Of a DNA stretch of 64,000 bases, positions 17,179 through 30,196 are shown one piece after another. The notes beneath the pieces were generated by a model, which saw only the letters and a program-made list of their open reading frames with translations, had not been told where the DNA came from and searched no databases. A program made the translations under genes and the position numbers. The DNA lies in assembly GCF_964204645.1 (NCBI RefSeq), contig NC_134031.1, forward strand, positions 19,527,307-19,591,306, written 5' to 3'. The DNA comes from Tubulanus polymorphus. Taxonomy: Eukaryota > Nemertea > Palaeonemertea > Tubulaniformes > Tubulanidae. Every line of letters begins with the position of its first letter. Within the stretch, counting starts at the first letter, position 1.

Positions 17179-18649
17179 AATTGAATTGAAGATTAAAAAT
17201 CTATTATGCATTACGCTAATCTGTCAGGTTCCCTGCATTCTATCAAATTGTGTAAACATCGATCCACAGTTTTCGGGTCGAATTTAGGCTGTAAGAATTT
17301 TACGCAACATGTTTAGCATTACAACTGAAAACTACTTCGCTGCTGACTGAAATATAGAGGAAAATGTATGCTGTATGTTGTGTTCTTTCTTTGATCTACG
17401 CGTATAAAAGGATAGTTTATTAAAGTTGATTTTGTTTTCGACTTATTTACGACTTATTTGAATTTTTTATTTAACACCGATTCAATCGATCGATGATCAC
17501 GTGGTAGGTCGTGTAGATCGACTCGGTTCGATGGAGTTATCGGTAATGTTACTGCAGCAAGCCGAATTCTGATGATAATTTCTCTGTGCCAATGACTGGT
17601 GCCGCATATGAACTCTTAAGACTAACCCGAGTTCAACTAGACGCGTCGTTAATTGCTTTATTTCTGCATTGGAAGACTGAAAATAGAGATCAAGGTCCAC
17701 CCAGTCCTGGATGTGGTTGTCTCAAAGATTTTAGTGAATGTTTTTCATTATGTACTAAAAACTATAAACAATGACGGATAAGGTTACACGTTATCGAAAA
17801 GAAATAAATCGAATCAATTACGCAATTCTGACGATCACACTTCTTTCTTTATAGCGCCAGTCATCGTTCCGGAATTCAAATTAACGGCTGCATTCATGAC
17901 GAGCCAATGAAAGAAAAGCATTGTTTCGTTCGCTGATTGAATCTGATTCACCGATTCGAATTCATTAACCAGATCATAAAGTTATTAGTGAAAATCTCCC
18001 GAATCAAAGGCGGAACAATGCTTAAATCGTTATTGCATTTACAACGGCTTGAATTCCTTTGAGAATATGATACGAGGATTACGTTGGGTTTTACTCGAAA
18101 GAAGCTTACATCCGCGTCATCGAAGTAAAGGGCTCCTTCGCGATCAGATTCTCCTAAAGTTTCGACGCTCGTTTTATCATAGAGATTATGCACATGACGT
18201 CACAGCGCGCCATATCGGTATCGTATTCTCCGCCAAGCGCGAGCGGCTAATTGAAGTAATGCGGCCATTTGACGGCCAATATTACGCATATGAACAGTAT
18301 ATGTGACGTATCGGGCATAACCTCTAACCGTCAAATATCTTGGAACACTGCGGTGAGGGAAATTCAACATGTAAGTCTAGATGTAAAGTTTGTTCAGCGA
18401 ATTCATTTGTCGAACATTTCGAATGGTATCGTGGGTAAGGTTAAAACCTATTACATGTAGATTTAAAAGAATAAATCGAAATTTATTGATCAAAAACTTA
18501 CATCAAATGAGACGACGTTTCAGACTCTAGAGAAAATCATCGTCAAGTTGAAGAAGTGATTAAAAAAAAACATGGAGTGTATATGAGGGGATTGATTGAG
18601 TAACTTGTTATTAGGTAATTGTCGGTTTACATGAAATTGACGTAATATA
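17179..18649. other. Noncoding, 3' flank of light chain gene copy 2
   Basis: Same content as 3128-4598. I see no gene. Confidence 0.5.
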
Positions 18650-18773
18650 CCGGGGGCCAGTTGCTCAAAAGTTGGCTAGAGTTAACCAGTGGGTAGTTGG
18701 CATATGGCAACTTCATCGATTGTTACAATGGTATTTATTTATCCACCAACTTTTGAGCAACTTGCGCCCTGTA
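18650..18773. mobile_element. Short foldback element, GGCCAGTTGCTCAAAAG family
   Basis: The duplication counterpart of 4599-4722. Confidence 0.7.
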
Positions 18774-19361
18774 TTGTAGTAGATTTATCGGATTTTATGC
18801 ATCTATTTTACCAGCAGCGCAGCTATACCGACAGTTCGTGTTGACGTCATGAACATCAAAGATCAACCCTGCTGATACAACACTTACTATATTCATTAAA
18901 AGGCTGCGCTAGTTTTGCTTTTATGTCAGACCCCATCGGCGTAATAAGCTTACAGCTGCCCGCACAGTGTCGGCGATTTAAGTGCCGCTTAAATAGCCCC
19001 GAATATCGTCATCTGTAAATGGAATATTGCCGCCTGTGTATACGAACAGGCCGCTAGCAAACGAATCTCGTTAAACATCAAAACATTGCGCTAATAAACG
19101 GCTCCAGTTTTTTATGGCGTATTGATTCCCGGCGCAATGGGCTCCTTTTGGTCACGTGGCGTGGCCACTACTAGTCGAAACGTCATTCATTCGTTTTTAC
19201 TGGAAGGTCAAGGTCAGAAGCGCGCTGCAAATGTCGCTCATTCTATAACGAGTATGAGCGATAAATCATAGTTTTCCCGGTTTGGTTGGCGGCGATCGTT
19301 TCCAATGGCCTCGAAACATGAATCCGAATTTATCTAAAAGGGGGCGTCGCGTTGTAACATA

Positions 19362-19631
19362 CACCGGATGGCGCATCCACCCCGGATTCGAACCTGATAG
19401 CACGAACCCCTGCCACCCTGCGCGGAAACTTGCGGCACCAATCAGATTGCTCGTTGTATAATCGCTGAAGCAAATTTCACGGAAGAACTATAAATGGGAA
19501 AACCCAGGGTGTAATAAAACGGGATTTTTGATTGTATAGCTGCGCACTCGGTCTAGTGTGGCAGGGTCTCGTACCGTGGCGAATCTCGATGTCATCAGGT
19601 TCGAATCCCTGCCGGGGGACGATGCGGATGG
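19362..19631. mobile_element. tRNA-like foldback element, copy B'
   Basis: The counterpart of 5311-5580, at the right end of duplication copy 2. Confidence 0.65.
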
Positions 19632-19738
19632 CGTTGATGTGCAACGCCTTCGTCGTTTCACTTGGAGGATAGCTTTCGATCTAGAATTTGGTCAATCCAA
19701 CTACTACAACTCCAACCCCCTCCCGACCCCCCCCCCCA

Positions 19739-20193
19739 GAGCGGCCCGTGTGATAAGCATGTAACCCTTCTCAAAATCTATGTAGCTCGTATGACTTAAA
19801 GCATTGGAAACGGGAGGCCCAGCGAAATTCCAAATATTTATACCCATTGTATAATGCATAGTTCATCATATTACAGTTACCACTGGTTCCATAATGTCTA
19901 TATGTATAAAAAGATTGAATAGAATCATATTAGAATCATATTTAATCAATCGTATTAGTAGCCTACGGTTGATTGGTGGAAGCTTAATTGAAAAAAATCT
20001 GGACATTTTAGATTCAATTTACTTTGGATACATTAGAACATATGACTTGATACATGGAAAGACACATAATTTCACAATAAATCTTCCGAGCATAAGTCAA
20101 AGAACAGACATATAACTTGGATATCCAAAGGTATTCTAACGGATTTGGACATAAGAGAAGCCTTATAAACAGATTTTGTACAGCTGATGAAAG
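19739..20193. other. Noncoding 5' flank of the GPCR gene
   Basis: Unique sequence after the duplication edge. A TTATAAAC at about 20163 is a weak TATA-like motif 30 bp before the GPCR start codon. Nothing else is supported. Confidence 0.35.
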
Positions 20194-21249
20194 ATGGCTG
20201 CTAACATCTCTAGTTTTATAACTACAACGAGTGGTCCAGCAATGCGGCTCAACCGATGTCAGAGGTTTCTTACTCGTCCTACGATGCTTAGTTTTAGATT
20301 CGGTGTGTACATCTACTTGGGCTGCTATCTTCCCGCTTCAGTACTGGGTATAATATTCAACGCATTCACATTGTTAGTTTTAAAACATTTCAAATCTGAT
20401 GTTTATTTTCTTATCAAAATTCTTGCTATAAACGATCTGTTGTTTATGATCGCTACGTTCATTCTTTATCCACTCAGAACTGCATACATTTACGCCGTTT
20501 TGGGAGATATCATATTTCGCGTTAACGAATGGAATTTCGGTTGGATTTTCATCTCAGTCGCCTTGCCGCTTTTTTACATATTTCAGATGACTCGTAACTG
20601 GTGCACTGTACTGCTCAGTTTAGAGCGGTTAATCGTCGTATTGTTTCCAATAAAATCTCGTAAAATTCCCAAAAACCTAATCTCACTGAACGTAATGTTG
20701 TTCATTTCAATGGCTGGTTTTTGTGGACATTTTATTCATTTCTTACCAAAAAACCACCTGGAATTCATGAAATGCCCATACTTTTGGCCGTATATTACAT
20801 GGCGTACCAAACGGATACGGTACCGTATTAGAACTGGACTGTGGAATTACGTTATTTCTGAGAAGTATTTTTTCTTTTATCTGACTGTCACGTTTCCACT
20901 TTGCTTCTTGATCTTAATCAATTTAGTTCTTGTTTCTGCGACATTTTACCGTCGGGTTTCTCGACGTTCAGAGCTCGGTGTAACGAATGAATCGTCTAGA
21001 AGGGAAATGAGGGTTTTAAGGATGGTTTTATCGGTAGTTTTGTTGTTTATTATTTGTGAAGGATTGTGTTTCGTGGATCGCCTTGCAGGATTAGGTTACT
21101 TCAGGATATATGCAATCGTTGGTTTTAGACAAATCGCTTTGGCATTTTCTATCATCGATTCTTCAGTAAACTTTATCATTTATTGCTTGACAAATGGTAA
21201 ATTTAGAAAGTCGGCCTTCAATGTTTTAAGACAAACTTGTTGTAGATGA
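20194..21249 (+). CDS. Rhodopsin-class (peptide-receptor-like) GPCR, single exon
   Basis: The 351-residue open frame has seven hydrophobic segments: about 37-63, 71-93, 115-140, 162-183, 224-250, 273-295 and 308-331. Class A landmarks are N56 in helix 1, D81 in AIND of helix 2, E144-R145-L146 (DRY position) with LERLIVVLFP, P235 in helix 5, and N326-F-I-I-Y330 in helix 7 followed by CLTNGKFRKS. The last motif is typical of invertebrate FMRFamide/TRH-like peptide receptors. N4 is a possible glycosylation site. Odd points: no Cys at the usual start of helix 3 (about residue 120), although C194 lies in loop 2, so the standard disulfide seems absent; helix 6 lacks the CWxP motif. The start context GAAAGATGG is good. 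The ligand is unknown. It likely belongs to a lineage-expanded intronless group. Confidence 0.9.
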   Translation: MAANISSFITTTSGPAMRLNRCQRFLTRPTMLSFRFGVYIYLGCYLPASVLGIIFNAFTLLVLKHFKSDVYFLIKILAINDLLFMIATFILYPLRTAYIYAVLGDIIFRVNEWNFGWIFISVALPLFYIFQMTRNWCTVLLSLERLIVVLFPIKSRKIPKNLISLNVMLFISMAGFCGHFIHFLPKNHLEFMKCPYFWPYITWRTKRIRYRIRTGLWNYVISEKYFFFYLTVTFPLCFLILINLVLVSATFYRRVSRRSELGVTNESSRREMRVLRMVLSVVLLFIICEGLCFVDRLAGLGYFRIYAIVGFRQIALAFSIIDSSVNFIIYCLTNGKFRKSAFNVLRQTCCR

Positions 21250-21281
21250 GATGAGTCTGAGATGAATGGGGCACCCAGAGT

Positions 21282-21355
21282 GCTACTGTGGCAATCAAGG
21301 ATTCCAGGTATGGCAGGCGAGGACCCGCGAGGTGTCGACAGTATATATAGTCCTG
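21282..21355 (+). repeat. Short dispersed repeat, CTACTGTGGCAATC family
   Basis: CTACTGTGGCAATCAAGGAT followed by GGCAGGCGAGGA recurs at 28300-28372 (same strand) and 27277-27345 (reverse). It is about 75 bp, noncoding, and of unknown class. Confidence 0.6.
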
Positions 21356-21544
21356 ATGTACGTATAATACCTCTCATTGAGGTGATGAGTGTTGCTTCGA
21401 TTTCTTCTAAATTTCAATTAAATCTGAAGTTTCCTCTTAAATGAATCAATCATTTATGAAAACTATACCGATATCCGAGAAGAAGAATGAAATCGTATAT
21501 TTGGTGAGTGTTGTGTGTATTATATGCATTCGGGGGTCTAAATG

Positions 21545-21635
21545 TCAGTTCAAATTTCATTGAAAATGAACTGATTTTGACAACGGACGACCAACCACTC
21601 TTCACGCCATCTGGTGGGATAGCTGGTTGTACGGA
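21545..21635 (+). repeat. Dispersed repeat, AAAATGAACTGATTTTG family
   Basis: GAAAATGAACTGATTTTG ... TCTGGTGGGATAGCTGGT also occurs in reverse at 27056-27122. It is noncoding. Inner palindromic sequence (AGTTCA...TGAACT) suggests a foldback remnant. Confidence 0.6.
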
Positions 21636-21639
21636 TTCC

Positions 21640-24600
21640 CCATTGACAGAGCTCTCTCAGAGATGACTTTATTGATTGCACCAAATAAAAAAATTTAGTC
21701 GGCAAATCATAACTCACGAAGTTCAAAGAATATATCTATCTATTCATGTCTATGTAAATATACGGTTTGAAAGGAAGGCGTTTCTAATATCTAATATCTA
21801 GGCGTTTCCAATATTGGCGTTGGGTATATCATTCAGGCCACAGTTTCACATATAGACGTTTGAGACTTAGATCGGTTTAAATTCATCATTGATTCAGTTT
21901 ATTGGCCCAGAAAACCCAGACATGTGAAATTGCTCAACTCTAATTGGTCACATTTCTCATTGACCTATCTACCTCTTTGTAGCGTCACACTTTCACGACT
22001 GGCGAGTGGTCGAACCATTTTACATTTGAGAAAACTTTCAGGATTGCATCATTTCCTGCAAGTTTAAATGCTTGGGTCTATACGATATAGAGAGAGGTGG
22101 AAAAGTGTGTACGATGTCTGAAGAGGAGTACAATTTCAATAATAATTCTAATAGAAACATTCGAAGATGGTGGTTCATAGGATTCAATCAATTAACACTT
22201 AAAATTCACGATAACAATAGTTCGATGTGTTATCGACACGGTGAATCATAGTCGTATAATAAGAGCAAGTTGTAAGCGATGAGATTGATTATATTTTTAA
22301 CGAAACTACTTAGAGTCGAAAGCGTGGTTAAATGATTCTTTGAAACTGGAAGCCCATTAAGTGCTGACGTTCGGGTTGATGTGTCGTTTAAATTGAAAGT
22401 TATACGGATACAACACGAACGAACGTTTGGTGTAAACAAACACAGCGTTTTAGGTTTTAGGTTTGGTTATTCTTTATCGACATTAAGTCGTTTCAGCGCA
22501 GTTCAATGATTTTGCATTTTTAGTATCGAACGTACAGTTTGTCTTAAAGGTTTTTTGATTTATGAAGAAGAATAATGACCGAAAGCTGGGCCCGAATTCG
22601 GACTTGACGCGCGTTTAACGCCTTTTAAGAGGGTAATTAAGTCCAGAGACCGAGTCCGTCTTTCAGTCACCAGCGGAAGTAGCTCGTACCACACAGCCTT
22701 GGGCCATCGAGAGTACGTAAAATGTCCACCGATGGGACAATTAGCTTTCGAACATCAAATGTTTTGGCAAATACAGGATTAAGATTACTATATTTCTGAA
22801 TTTTTCTGTAATAATATTGATCAACGGTGAACTTCAGCTGTTGATGTTGTCTCACAGGCTTTGTGAAGTGCACTTTAAAAATATTAAGGGGTTCCGGCCT
22901 GTTTCAGCGATTGATTCTTTGCCTTCAGTCAGCAGGTGTTGGTCAAGACCACGAGTCTTCTTATGACCGAGCGCCGTGGTGCTGTCGCAAAAATACGTAC
23001 ACGAGAAATGAAAGTTAATACATTTATTGCCCATGGCACAGAATGAATCGAATCGCTAATTAACAGGATGCGGGAGGTTTTACCTGACTCGCCGTACCTA
23101 GTAGGTGCGACCATGAGTCAGCAGATCGCTTCTCGGAGCAACGTCACATTTAAGCGGGGAAATCAGGACGATTCGCGCAGAAAATGGGATATCATATTGC
23201 TACAGTCGATTAGAGTACATATTGCAGCTATGTGTACTGTTTCTATTCCGGACCGACGCCAATCGATCAATATAATGTCATACCCTCGAAGTTTGTACCC
23301 CGATTGTCTTTTCTCGATGTATAGTATGGCAAGTCTGCAACACTGACGGGGAAACCAACTAATACGTCACAACCAATACTCCTATTCGGACATTCGGAAA
23401 AACTGACCGTACCAAGAAACATCTCGCAGGAATTTCATTGATATCGGAATATTTTCCAAGATCAGTGAACATTTTTCATCCATACATGTCGCTAAAGGCC
23501 AATTATTCATTTGGAACTCTAAAACGAATAAGTTTTAGGGTTCATGGAATAATGCATCTCCATTACCGTCTGCTCGACAATGTTTTCCATGAATCTGGTG
23601 GAATTTTGCTGTGAGTCCTGATTGAGTCAGGGCGCTCCGACGATTATCATATCTAAATTGTAGTTTGTGTTTGTGCCTGGAAAACACGCGATCCCAACGT
23701 GTAATTAATTAACGATACGGATTTTCCTCGTCAGAAAAAAATATCTCGGCGGCCATGACTCACGCATGCGTGTACACGCGTTTTGATCAGACGACACGAC
23801 CGTTCATGTGATTCAATTCAATTCAATCAACTCTTTCAAATATTTCGATGAAAAGGCATCGCAACTCTTCATATTAATTTGTGAGGAGACTGTTGAATTT
23901 GTAAACGGAGGGGTAAAACCAGCAAGTTCCTTGTCACGGCAAATCAAATAAAACATACACTCCGTAAATAGATGATTTAATACATCCCAAAATACACCGA
24001 GTATGTTTCTTTTACTAACATATTTACAAAACTTTCTCCAGGCTAAATTCCCACCGATAACAACCGAAATGATGGTAGTTTACTTGAAGCGTGAAATTTG
24101 AAAGATTGATGTAGATATACTTTAAAAACATTCAATGGCATATTCAAGCAAATGTCTGAAATATATTCAAACAAAATCCGTTAACCTATAAAATAGTTTA
24201 GTACTATTTGTTATGGCACATAGTCGATATAAATCTGCGAAAAGCGTTTCACCTGCGAAATCAAATTCAACCCCAGCCGATTGATATATGTGTAGAACGT
24301 GCGTAAACCGATGTGATGTTTGAATTTCGTGTGGAAATTCGCAATTAATCGCGAAGCATAAATCATCGATATATTAGAAAAAAAACCACTCAACGTCGAC
24401 CGAAATCACTTTCGCATTACTGACTAATCGTCAACATTTGTCTAGGTTTATTAGTCAGATGTTATAATTGAAAATTGATGGTAATTTTCCATTGTGTGAA
24501 TTAGTTTGACGATTGTTATTGTATATTACTTTCTTGAGTAAAAACGGCTTATCGGGTCGTTACAGACGGTGTATACAGAACCTATTACATGACTAATACC

Positions 24601-27055
24601 ATATTATGTATGGACCAGCACCGAATAATTGAGAATGATTTCATAGTTCTGTTCTTTACAACTTGGTCCACTGCAGGGAGTTCCGTTGATTCGGAAAGGG
24701 CACGCGTCAGATATAGGGCTAACGGTACCATACGCCAGGCCAAGCTTCTGAACGTCAATGCGCAAAGAACAATCTCAGTATTGGGCAATAACATCAGTTC
24801 TTTAAATTCCGTTTCAAATCAACAATATTGCAATATATAAAGCTATGTGACGATCTTGTTTAAATGATCGAAAATAAACATTTTTTTTTCAGGCCAGACA
24901 AAGAACCATTTGCGGTGGTATCTCGCGGTTTGTTATTAAGTAGTGATTCACATGTCTTAGCGACTATTCTGGATTATAACCTCAGGAACTCGACTCCCTG
25001 GTCGCTTACTGAAGCCTGAAAACATCTCTTCCACCGCACTCGCTCGCACTGCATACAATGGACTTAATTAATTCTGGCTCGTACACACCACGGGTAATGT
25101 TCCTTAGTTTTTAATGAGAATTCCGACCTTCGTGACCACGGGTGACTAATCCATTATCTTCATACGAATCTCTGTCATTTTCTTATTGTCCATTGGCCCT
25201 TGACCAAATATTCTCGGCTCAACACACATCGTTTCGCTGATGGAGTTTTCATTTCACCTGCGCCCATCTATCATCGCTTACGATGACGTCATTCTATCTA
25301 TCGTTCATTCTATGACGTCGTTCTGTCGTCGCGTGTCGTTTCAATTTTTGATTTTTCAACGTAAACTCTTTCAAATATCGGCATTTATGAATAAACGTCA
25401 TCAAATCAGTTCATCAAATTCAGAACCCGTCAACGCGATCAAAATAAGTGCATATGGTTGAAATATACGTAGACTTACTCCACACATGGCCGACTTATGA
25501 CGAACTCGGGCAAAAACGAAACCATTGATTTCCTAAAGTATTTTCCTTCTTAATCAGACTTCGCTTGCCTCGGACCAATAATGCCGGTCCCAGTTTGTCC
25601 GAGTCAGGCGGGGTTTACAGTATATAGACGTACGTAGTAGTTCAATATGCCGTTCCACCAGGACTTGGACATCGCCGCATCAGCGACAAAATACTTACTA
25701 CATCGCCTAGGTCTGAATTCCACTAGTGGCTGCTCAATTTATGACTTGTTTGCTCCCATTATAGATAATCGCAGGCGATTATCGCTAAGCGACCAGTTTG
25801 AGTCAGCTAAAATCTGGCCGGCGATAAAAGATGACTCAAATACGTGAGTATAGTAAAACGGCGGGGTTTCCTTTTTTACGTAGCCCCGATAATCGGCGAG
25901 ATAACATCGTATCAATTACTGTGAAACGTTCGAGGAGGTCTACGTCAATATTCAATAGTTTTTGGTCAATTTAACCGCAATTATTTCACGAAATAATCGA
26001 GAATGATTCAGTGTTTTTGTTCTATCTTGGCTTCAGTGGTTTTGTCTGTATGGTGTCGACTCCCGTCGAACAGATGAACTTTCTGTCGTCCTAAACGACG
26101 GATTCTGTACCAGTTCAATGAATCGAAACCAGTTTAAGTTAACTACCTCTAGTAAACTGACATGGAGGATCCGTCAAGTTCATTCACTGTGACTGACCAT
26201 AGAAGCTATGTGTTACGTAATTCTTTGTTCGATCGTCAGAACTGAGAACAAAGCATCTATTGAGACGTTCATGTCTTTTAATCTACATCAGTTATGAAGT
26301 TTGACCACGAATATGGCTTGTCGCGGCTATATAGAGGTTTTGCGCGTGACATTGTGACGCCACGAGTCGCAGAAGGCAACTAGGGGGGAGGGGGTGAATA
26401 TCTATAGGTTTATCCACGCATATTAACATAAACATTCTGCTTTCGACAAACATCAAAGCGCGTCATATTGGCCGTAAACCACGCGCAGCTTACTGAAATA
26501 AAGTTGAACTTCGCGCCAATTGATGGCTAATATGACACACGTAAACAATACGCGTGGTCGTATCTATATACAACCGTTGTTTATCAATGCCGCCAAAATG
26601 TTTCTGTACACGTGGATTTAGATTGCCTAGAAAATAGGAGATTGTATGTAATAAATGAAAATGAAAGCTGACCCGGCACTCAATGCACTGAGAGTAAGGT
26701 CGCGTCAAACGCGTTCAAATCACGATCCACACTTGTCTTTTACGACATTTTCCGTCATCGGAACGCAAATAATTTACCGCTTCTGATGCAAATCCGGCCA
26801 TCAATTCATAACTGGATGCAAAGTTGACTCACGATCGTAGATTAGAGACGTTGCTGCACTGCACTATTTCTCTCATCTTGCCTTTCCTCGGCGGGTCTGT
26901 TGTCTGTCAAGCAATTCCGTGATTATTTACTGACTAATCCAACAGGAGATGGAATTCCGAAAAAAGCTCTTGAAAAGCATTTGTTGAGTGCGCTGGATTC
27001 CCGTTGTGCAATATTACAACAAAAATATCATAGCAACGTAATATGAGGAACCACA
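21640..27055. other. Noncoding stretch
   Basis: No gene can be supported. Short ORFs have no recognisable domains. It contains exact bZIP sites (TGACTCA/TGAGTCA) at 23114, 23623, 23756, 25799, 25832 and 26825. A good acceptor (polypyrimidine then CAG) at about 24894 opens only 16 codons. TTCAATTCAATTCAAT at 23815 resembles a reversed retroposon tail. Confidence 0.4.
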
Positions 27056-27122
27056 TCACCAGCTATCCCACTAGATGATGTGACAAAATCAGTTCATTTT
27101 CGATGAACTTCGTACTGAATTT
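27056..27122 (-). repeat. Dispersed repeat, AAAATGAACTGATTTTG family
   Basis: Reverse-strand relative of 21545-21635. Confidence 0.55.
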
Positions 27123-27276
27123 TTAAACTCCCGAATCCATATATTATCACAGGACCTACCAAAAATATGCAATAAATTCATTTTCTGCTCAGATATCGGT
27201 GAAGTTTTCATCAAAAATTGATTGATTCTAGTGAAAGTTCATCCAGTTTTAATTGAAATGTCGTGGAACACCAAGC

Positions 27277-27345
27277 TACTATACTAGCGAACCTGGTGGA
27301 TCCTCGGCTGCCATAAACGGAATCCTCGATTGCCACAGGGTGTCA
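27277..27345 (-). repeat. Short dispersed repeat, CTACTGTGGCAATC family
   Basis: Reverse-strand relative of 21282 and 28300. Confidence 0.6.
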
Positions 27346-27504
27346 TTGGTTCCCCGTCGGAAAGCACAACAAAATCGACCAAATAATGTAACTCGTCCCA
27401 GGTCAAAACATAGGCTAACGATATCAAAGTTTCTTCAGTAGAGCGTTTTGGACGGCGATTCACAAATCATTCGAAATGCCTTGTTATTTATGGGCTCCGT
27501 ATCG

Positions 27505-27590
27505 TAGGGCATCGGATTGATTGGGACTCGAACCCACAAGCCGGGCTATCAATCACCGGAAGCGCACCATCGAGTCTCGGGTCTAGTATT
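27505..27590 (-). mobile_element. tRNA-derived sequence (SINE head or tRNA remnant)
   Basis: On the minus strand a tRNA-like stretch ends with the B-box GGTTCGAGTCC inside TGTGGGTTCGAGTCCCA. A convincing full cloverleaf and acceptor stem are not seen, so a SINE head is more likely than a working tRNA gene. Confidence 0.45.
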
Positions 27591-28299
27591 TTTCAGACTA
27601 ATCAAACTTCTCCCTATATATCGGCACTAAATCCATATTATCATCATCTCGCTTGTCATTCAGGCCGATATTTCCCTCCATAATAGCAACACTAGATTAA
27701 TCAGCATCATCAGCTACGTATAACCGAATCGGTTCATCTCTCCGGTTTCGTGCGCGTTCGGCGACGAGATATTTTAACTTCGATACTCACGACTTAACCG
27801 CGGTCGAGTAATTGACATTTTGTCAGATAGGAAACCCTGTAATTAATGCAAACTGTTGATTCTTTGTTCGCTTCAATGCGTGCGGATATTTTCTAATAAC
27901 TGAACGAGCTGCGTCGCGATCGATTCCGTTTCGCAATTACGCGTCTATATCGCTGTTCGTTTCTTACTCTATACAACCTAATCCAATATTCCGATCGATC
28001 AAATCGGCGTACCCATCTTCGTTCTTCTTTTAAAATAATCCAATATTCCACTACATCGAATAGACATATCCCCATCCTTTCGAAAAGAATTCATCATCGA
28101 ATCTCCAATTTTCCAGTTTCATAAGCTCTCTTGGCTTTCAATAAAATCCGCATTGTTGATGCTTCACCGCCGTATCGATGCAAAAGAAGTTGTCTGGTCT
28201 ATCAGTCTTGTCATCACTAAGCAAAGCTACGGACTGTTTTGGAAGTTTCAGTAGAACAAAGTACGTGAAATCATCTTTGAAATTAACGGGGAACAGACA

Positions 28300-28372
28300 A
28301 CGCTACTGTGGGCAATCGAGGATTCCACTTATGGCAGGCGAAGATCCACCAGGTTCGCTAGTAGTATAATCA
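28300..28372 (+). repeat. Short dispersed repeat, CTACTGTGGCAATC family
   Basis: Third copy, ending CACCAGGTTCGCTAGTAGTA. The inverse of this end matches the 27277 copy's start. Confidence 0.6.
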
Positions 28373-29182
28373 CGCGGTCTCTTCTACATTTCTTCTACAT
28401 GAAATCGAATGAGCCTTAAATCGCCCATCAATGAAAACGATACCACACTGAGATAGAAAAAATTCAATGTATATTTGGTTTACCCTGTGATGATGTTTGG
28501 ATTCGAGAACCGAAAAGCCGATGAACGGCGTATCTCTCACTAAGTTACAGGGGAACAAGGCATACATATCCTTAGATACATAAGGCATATACTTTCTTAA
28601 AACTCTCGATAAAGAAATCTGAATGGAATATCACTTATACATTACTGGTTTACATGACCTGGAACCACCCTCTATAGAGCCATCCAAAATTTGATTATCT
28701 CCATGTCCGAAGTTGCCTTTTTTGTTGATAAATAATGTAGTGCCATGTTCAGAAGCTTGTTGATCTTGCTTCCAGTGGAGATCGGTTATCCACGCGAGAC
28801 AGGCGACTGCGCTGTTGATTCACGCCGGGCTGACGGATGACTTCAAATTGTGAGTCATACTTGTAGCGTTGCTTGTCACGCAAACCGTTAACGTTTGTAA
28901 TCGACGAGGTTTTTATTATCACGGGGCTGCAGTTTGAAATGATGAGGTCATGGTATCTTCTACTCCGCGGATACCTATACGTTACTAGAACCAATCCATT
29001 TAACAATCACCGCACTACTACATATCGAAACATCATAATGTATTTGCTACACGTCGGTCAGGGTGTGACCGATTTAAGTCAATGATGTGTTGTTTATCCA
29101 TGTATCCCCAATAGCGAAGATCTTTCGTAGCCGAAGAACATGGCCTTCAACGATTACTCCGAGATAGATAAAACCAACTGCA

Positions 29183-29275
29183 GGAACCAGTTCCACAGTT
29201 GTGAGTTAGAGTTAAAATTAGTTCATTTTCAATGAGTTAACTAAAAATCTTAACACAGAACTGTTGAACTGGGTC
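29183..29275. mobile_element. Short foldback element, CCAGTTCCACAGTT family
   Basis: GAACCAGTTCCACAGTTGTG and, reversed at the right end, GACCCAGTTCAACAGTTCTG flank a short body with GAGTTAGAGTTAA. Single-arm relatives may be present near 37855 and 44275. Confidence 0.6.
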
Positions 29276-30196
29276 AAGGATTATAGATTTAGCCAGCGGC
29301 ACATCTAGGAAGGAAGCGTAGGGAGCACGTGCGCACCTCGGCCCTCAAGTCCTCGCAAAGCTCTGAATTTGAATGGATGTTCTATCCCAAAGAAAGCGGT
29401 TGTTCAGAACGCGTCTTCGCGCCTCTATTTAGGGTTTTCTGACTTTCGTCGAAAACCCTCTTGAAATTCTGTTGATTATTATTATTATTATATATTTTCC
29501 GCCGATTTCGTCAAATAAAATTCATCTTCATTCAGATTCGGCAACTGACAGCTTCGAAACGAAATGTATAAATTGATACTGTAATAACGGTCTCTCTGAA
29601 CCAACAGATTGTCTGAATGTACTTTCCATCCTATTTGAAACTTAAAATTACTTATTAGGTTACTGTAAATAAAGAATTGAATTGAATTGTTAGACAACAA
29701 GCACCGGCGAAATAACAGTTTGTGACGTCATTTAGTAAGTAAATAAAGGAGGGCTCCGAGAATTTCCAAATCACGGGGACTATACTGGGTTAGACCATTC
29801 AACCAAAAAGAGGATTGCTCCGATAATATCCAAATCATCTCATTTTATTTTTTCCATCGAATACCCGGTAATTAATTTTTCCTTTCGATCACATGCATCC
29901 AGAAAACCCGTTATCGCTGCTTTGCAGCTATATTTATGTTTCTTTTCTGGGTTGCCCTGAGACAATCCTGCTTTGAGTTTGATTCGTGCACCCCTTCCCA
30001 AAATCGTGCATCAGCCGCCGAAAGCCCATCGTAGGCAAAACCCGGACTAAATCGTGGTTAAATGGATGTTCATCGAGATGTCTCCTGTTTCGTGACTTAT
30101 CGCCGAAAAGATGCGTCGATGGCTCTTTAGGTTAATTGCGTTACACATTTGAAAGCAACATCTGAAAAAAGACGAAGAACAGGATGAAAATGACGG

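Larger units (their letters stand above)
13834..19738. repeat. Segmental duplication, copy 2
   Basis: Equivalent to 1-5688. Differences noted: a 9-bp insertion at about 14810, three additional 69-bp repeat units near 15586-15792, one-base indels at about 15867 and 16815, and scattered substitutions (for example at 18024 and 19053). It ends at CCCCCCCCCAG and then continues into sequence unrelated to that after copy 1. Confidence 0.95.

Noticed and set aside
22667-23114. Overlapping minus-strand frames with several Cys/His residues, considered as a THAP-like domain
   Set aside because: The cysteine and histidine spacing does not fit, frames change, and no splice sites join them.
27505-27590. 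Functional tRNA gene on the minus strand
   Set aside because: The B-box is good, but no acceptor stem pairing or normal anticodon arm could be laid out; more likely SINE-derived.
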